A stretch of 5,230 bases of DNA from an uncultured Erysipelotrichaceae bacterium (GTDB taxonomy: Bacteria; Bacillota_I; Bacilli_A; Erysipelotrichales; Erysipelotrichaceae), in contig CADBPK010000098.1 in assembly GCA_902796465.1 (NCBI GenBank), forward strand, positions 1 to 5,230, given 5' to 3'. Under the pieces are notes generated by a model that was not told the DNA's origin, ran no database searches, and worked only from the letters and a program-made list of their open reading frames with translations. Within the stretch, counting starts at the first letter, position 1. The number at the start of each line of letters is the position of its first letter. Below, one piece after another: positions 4,528 to 5,230 of the stretch. Made by a program: the position numbers and the translations under genes.

Positions 4528-5230
4528 ATGATTTCCGCAGCATTGATCAGGAAAGAAAAAATCAAGATCATATTTATTCTGATGGTTCTTTTCATCCTGT
4601 TTTCCGGCTGTGCAGCAAAAGAAAAACAGGATACATCCGATCCTTACGCAGAAGTAAAACTCATGGCCGCAACTGATCTCCATTATTTATCGGAAACGCT
4701 TTATGATGAGAATTCCATGATCTTCAGACAGCTTAAAGAATCGAATGACGGCAAACTTTTTGAGGAAAGTACCGCCATACTTGAAGCTCTGAAAGAAAAG
4801 ACGATCCGGGAAAAACCGGACGCATTACTGCTTTCAGGAGATCTGATCTTCAACGGGGAACTTGTTTCTCTCAAAGAAATGGCTAAGGTATTCGCCGAAA
4901 TTGAGGAAGCAGGCATTCCTGTGCTTGTCATCAGCGGCAACCACGATATCTGTTACGGCGGTGCGGCTTCATATTTTGGGGACAAGGCAGAGATCGTTAC
5001 ACAGATCACTCCGGAAATGTTTGCGGACGTTATGGGCAGTTACGGGTTTTCGGAAGCGCTGCATCGTGATCCTTCTTCACTCTCCTATGTGTATGAATTG
5101 AAAGATGATCTGTGGCTGATGGTGCTGGATGACAATATGCCCGGATATACTGGCATGGTTCTCCCCGAAACCCTTACATGGGCGGAACCGCTGCTGACAG
5201 AAGCGATGGAAAAAGAGATACATGTAATTG
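4528..5230 (+). CDS. Metallophosphoesterase lipoprotein, 3' end outside window
   Basis: The frame is open for 234 codons and leaves the right edge. It starts with a lipoprotein signal peptide: basic residues at 8-13, a hydrophobic stretch 14-25, and lipobox FSGC with the cysteine at 28. The enzyme therefore acts outside the membrane. The calcineurin-like phosphoesterase domain starts near 45, with metal-binding motif D50-x-H52 in ATDLHYL, then SGD (D105) in ALLLSGDLIFNGE, then GNHD (137-140). The later histidine motifs lie beyond the window. The wording of these motifs fits a family of surface metallophosphoesterases common in Bacillota; the substrate is not known. ATG 4528 is the first start after an in-frame stop at 4477 but has no ribosome binding site. 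The gene stands alone after the regulator's terminator. Confidence 0.9.
   Translation, partial: MISAALIRKEKIKIIFILMVLFILFSGCAAKEKQDTSDPYAEVKLMAATDLHYLSETLYDENSMIFRQLKESNDGKLFEESTAILEALKEKTIREKPDALLLSGDLIFNGELVSLKEMAKVFAEIEEAGIPVLVISGNHDICYGGAASYFGDKAEIVTQITPEMFADVMGSYGFSEALHRDPSSLSYVYELKDDLWLMVLDDNMPGYTGMVLPETLTWAEPLLTEAMEKEIHVI

Noticed and set aside
4333..4683. Minus-strand open frame of 116 codons across the intergenic region and the metallophosphoesterase start
   Set aside because: It is rich in Cys and Phe with low-complexity stretches and no ribosome binding site. It lies antisense to the clear signal peptide and DxH motif of the plus-strand gene.
4862..5101. Plus-strand open frame of 79 codons within the metallophosphoesterase
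   Set aside because: It is an out-of-frame shadow. The overlapping frame carries the SGD and GNHD motifs.
1..5230. CRISPR array, tRNA/rRNA genes, insertion sequences or phage modules
   Set aside because: No regularly spaced repeats, cloverleaf or rRNA signatures, transposase or integrase motifs, or terminal inverted repeats were seen.

Overview
The window looks like chromosomal DNA of a low-to-mid GC Bacillota, probably an anaerobic gut-type Clostridia or Erysipelotrichia lineage. Reasons are strong GGAGG-type ribosome binding sites, sigma-A-like TATAAT boxes, T-tailed intrinsic terminators, two Gram-positive-style lipoproteins with short charged linkers, and a PF06541-type membrane protein, a family common in Clostridia. 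The species assignment is inference. No insertion sequence, integrase, tRNA, rRNA or CRISPR array was seen.

Layout. Positions 1-47 (minus strand) hold the first 15 codons of a gene that leaves the left edge. Diverging from it, 225-1369 is a tight two-gene unit. It encodes a small HD-domain metal-dependent phosphohydrolase-like protein and a five-helix PF06541 membrane protein, joined by an ATGA stop/start overlap. An aldo/keto reductase with an intact catalytic tetrad follows on the same strand (1432-2271). It ends at a two-way terminator (2295-2354) shared with a convergent gene.

That convergent gene (2373-3137, minus) encodes a secreted lipoprotein made of two tandem copies of a roughly 95-residue beta-rich domain. 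Divergent from it is an AraC-family regulator (3278-4204, plus). The short region between them holds two opposed TATAAT boxes and an 8-bp direct repeat, TAGTACGA, whose copies start exactly 21 bp apart. That is the geometry expected of an AraC-type binding site. The likely circuit is a regulator that controls its own promoter and the neighbouring lipoprotein promoter. The regulator ends in an intrinsic terminator whose stem contains its own stop codon.

After an intergenic stretch of about 320 bp with several potential hairpins, 4528-5230 holds the N-terminal two thirds or so of a calcineurin-like metallophosphoesterase lipoprotein. It runs off the right edge and has a TATAAT box placed so that its transcript could be leaderless.

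No gene here is a wholly new family by eye. The most interesting points are the AraC site architecture, the duplicated-domain lipoprotein of unknown function, and the translationally coupled HD/PF06541 pair.
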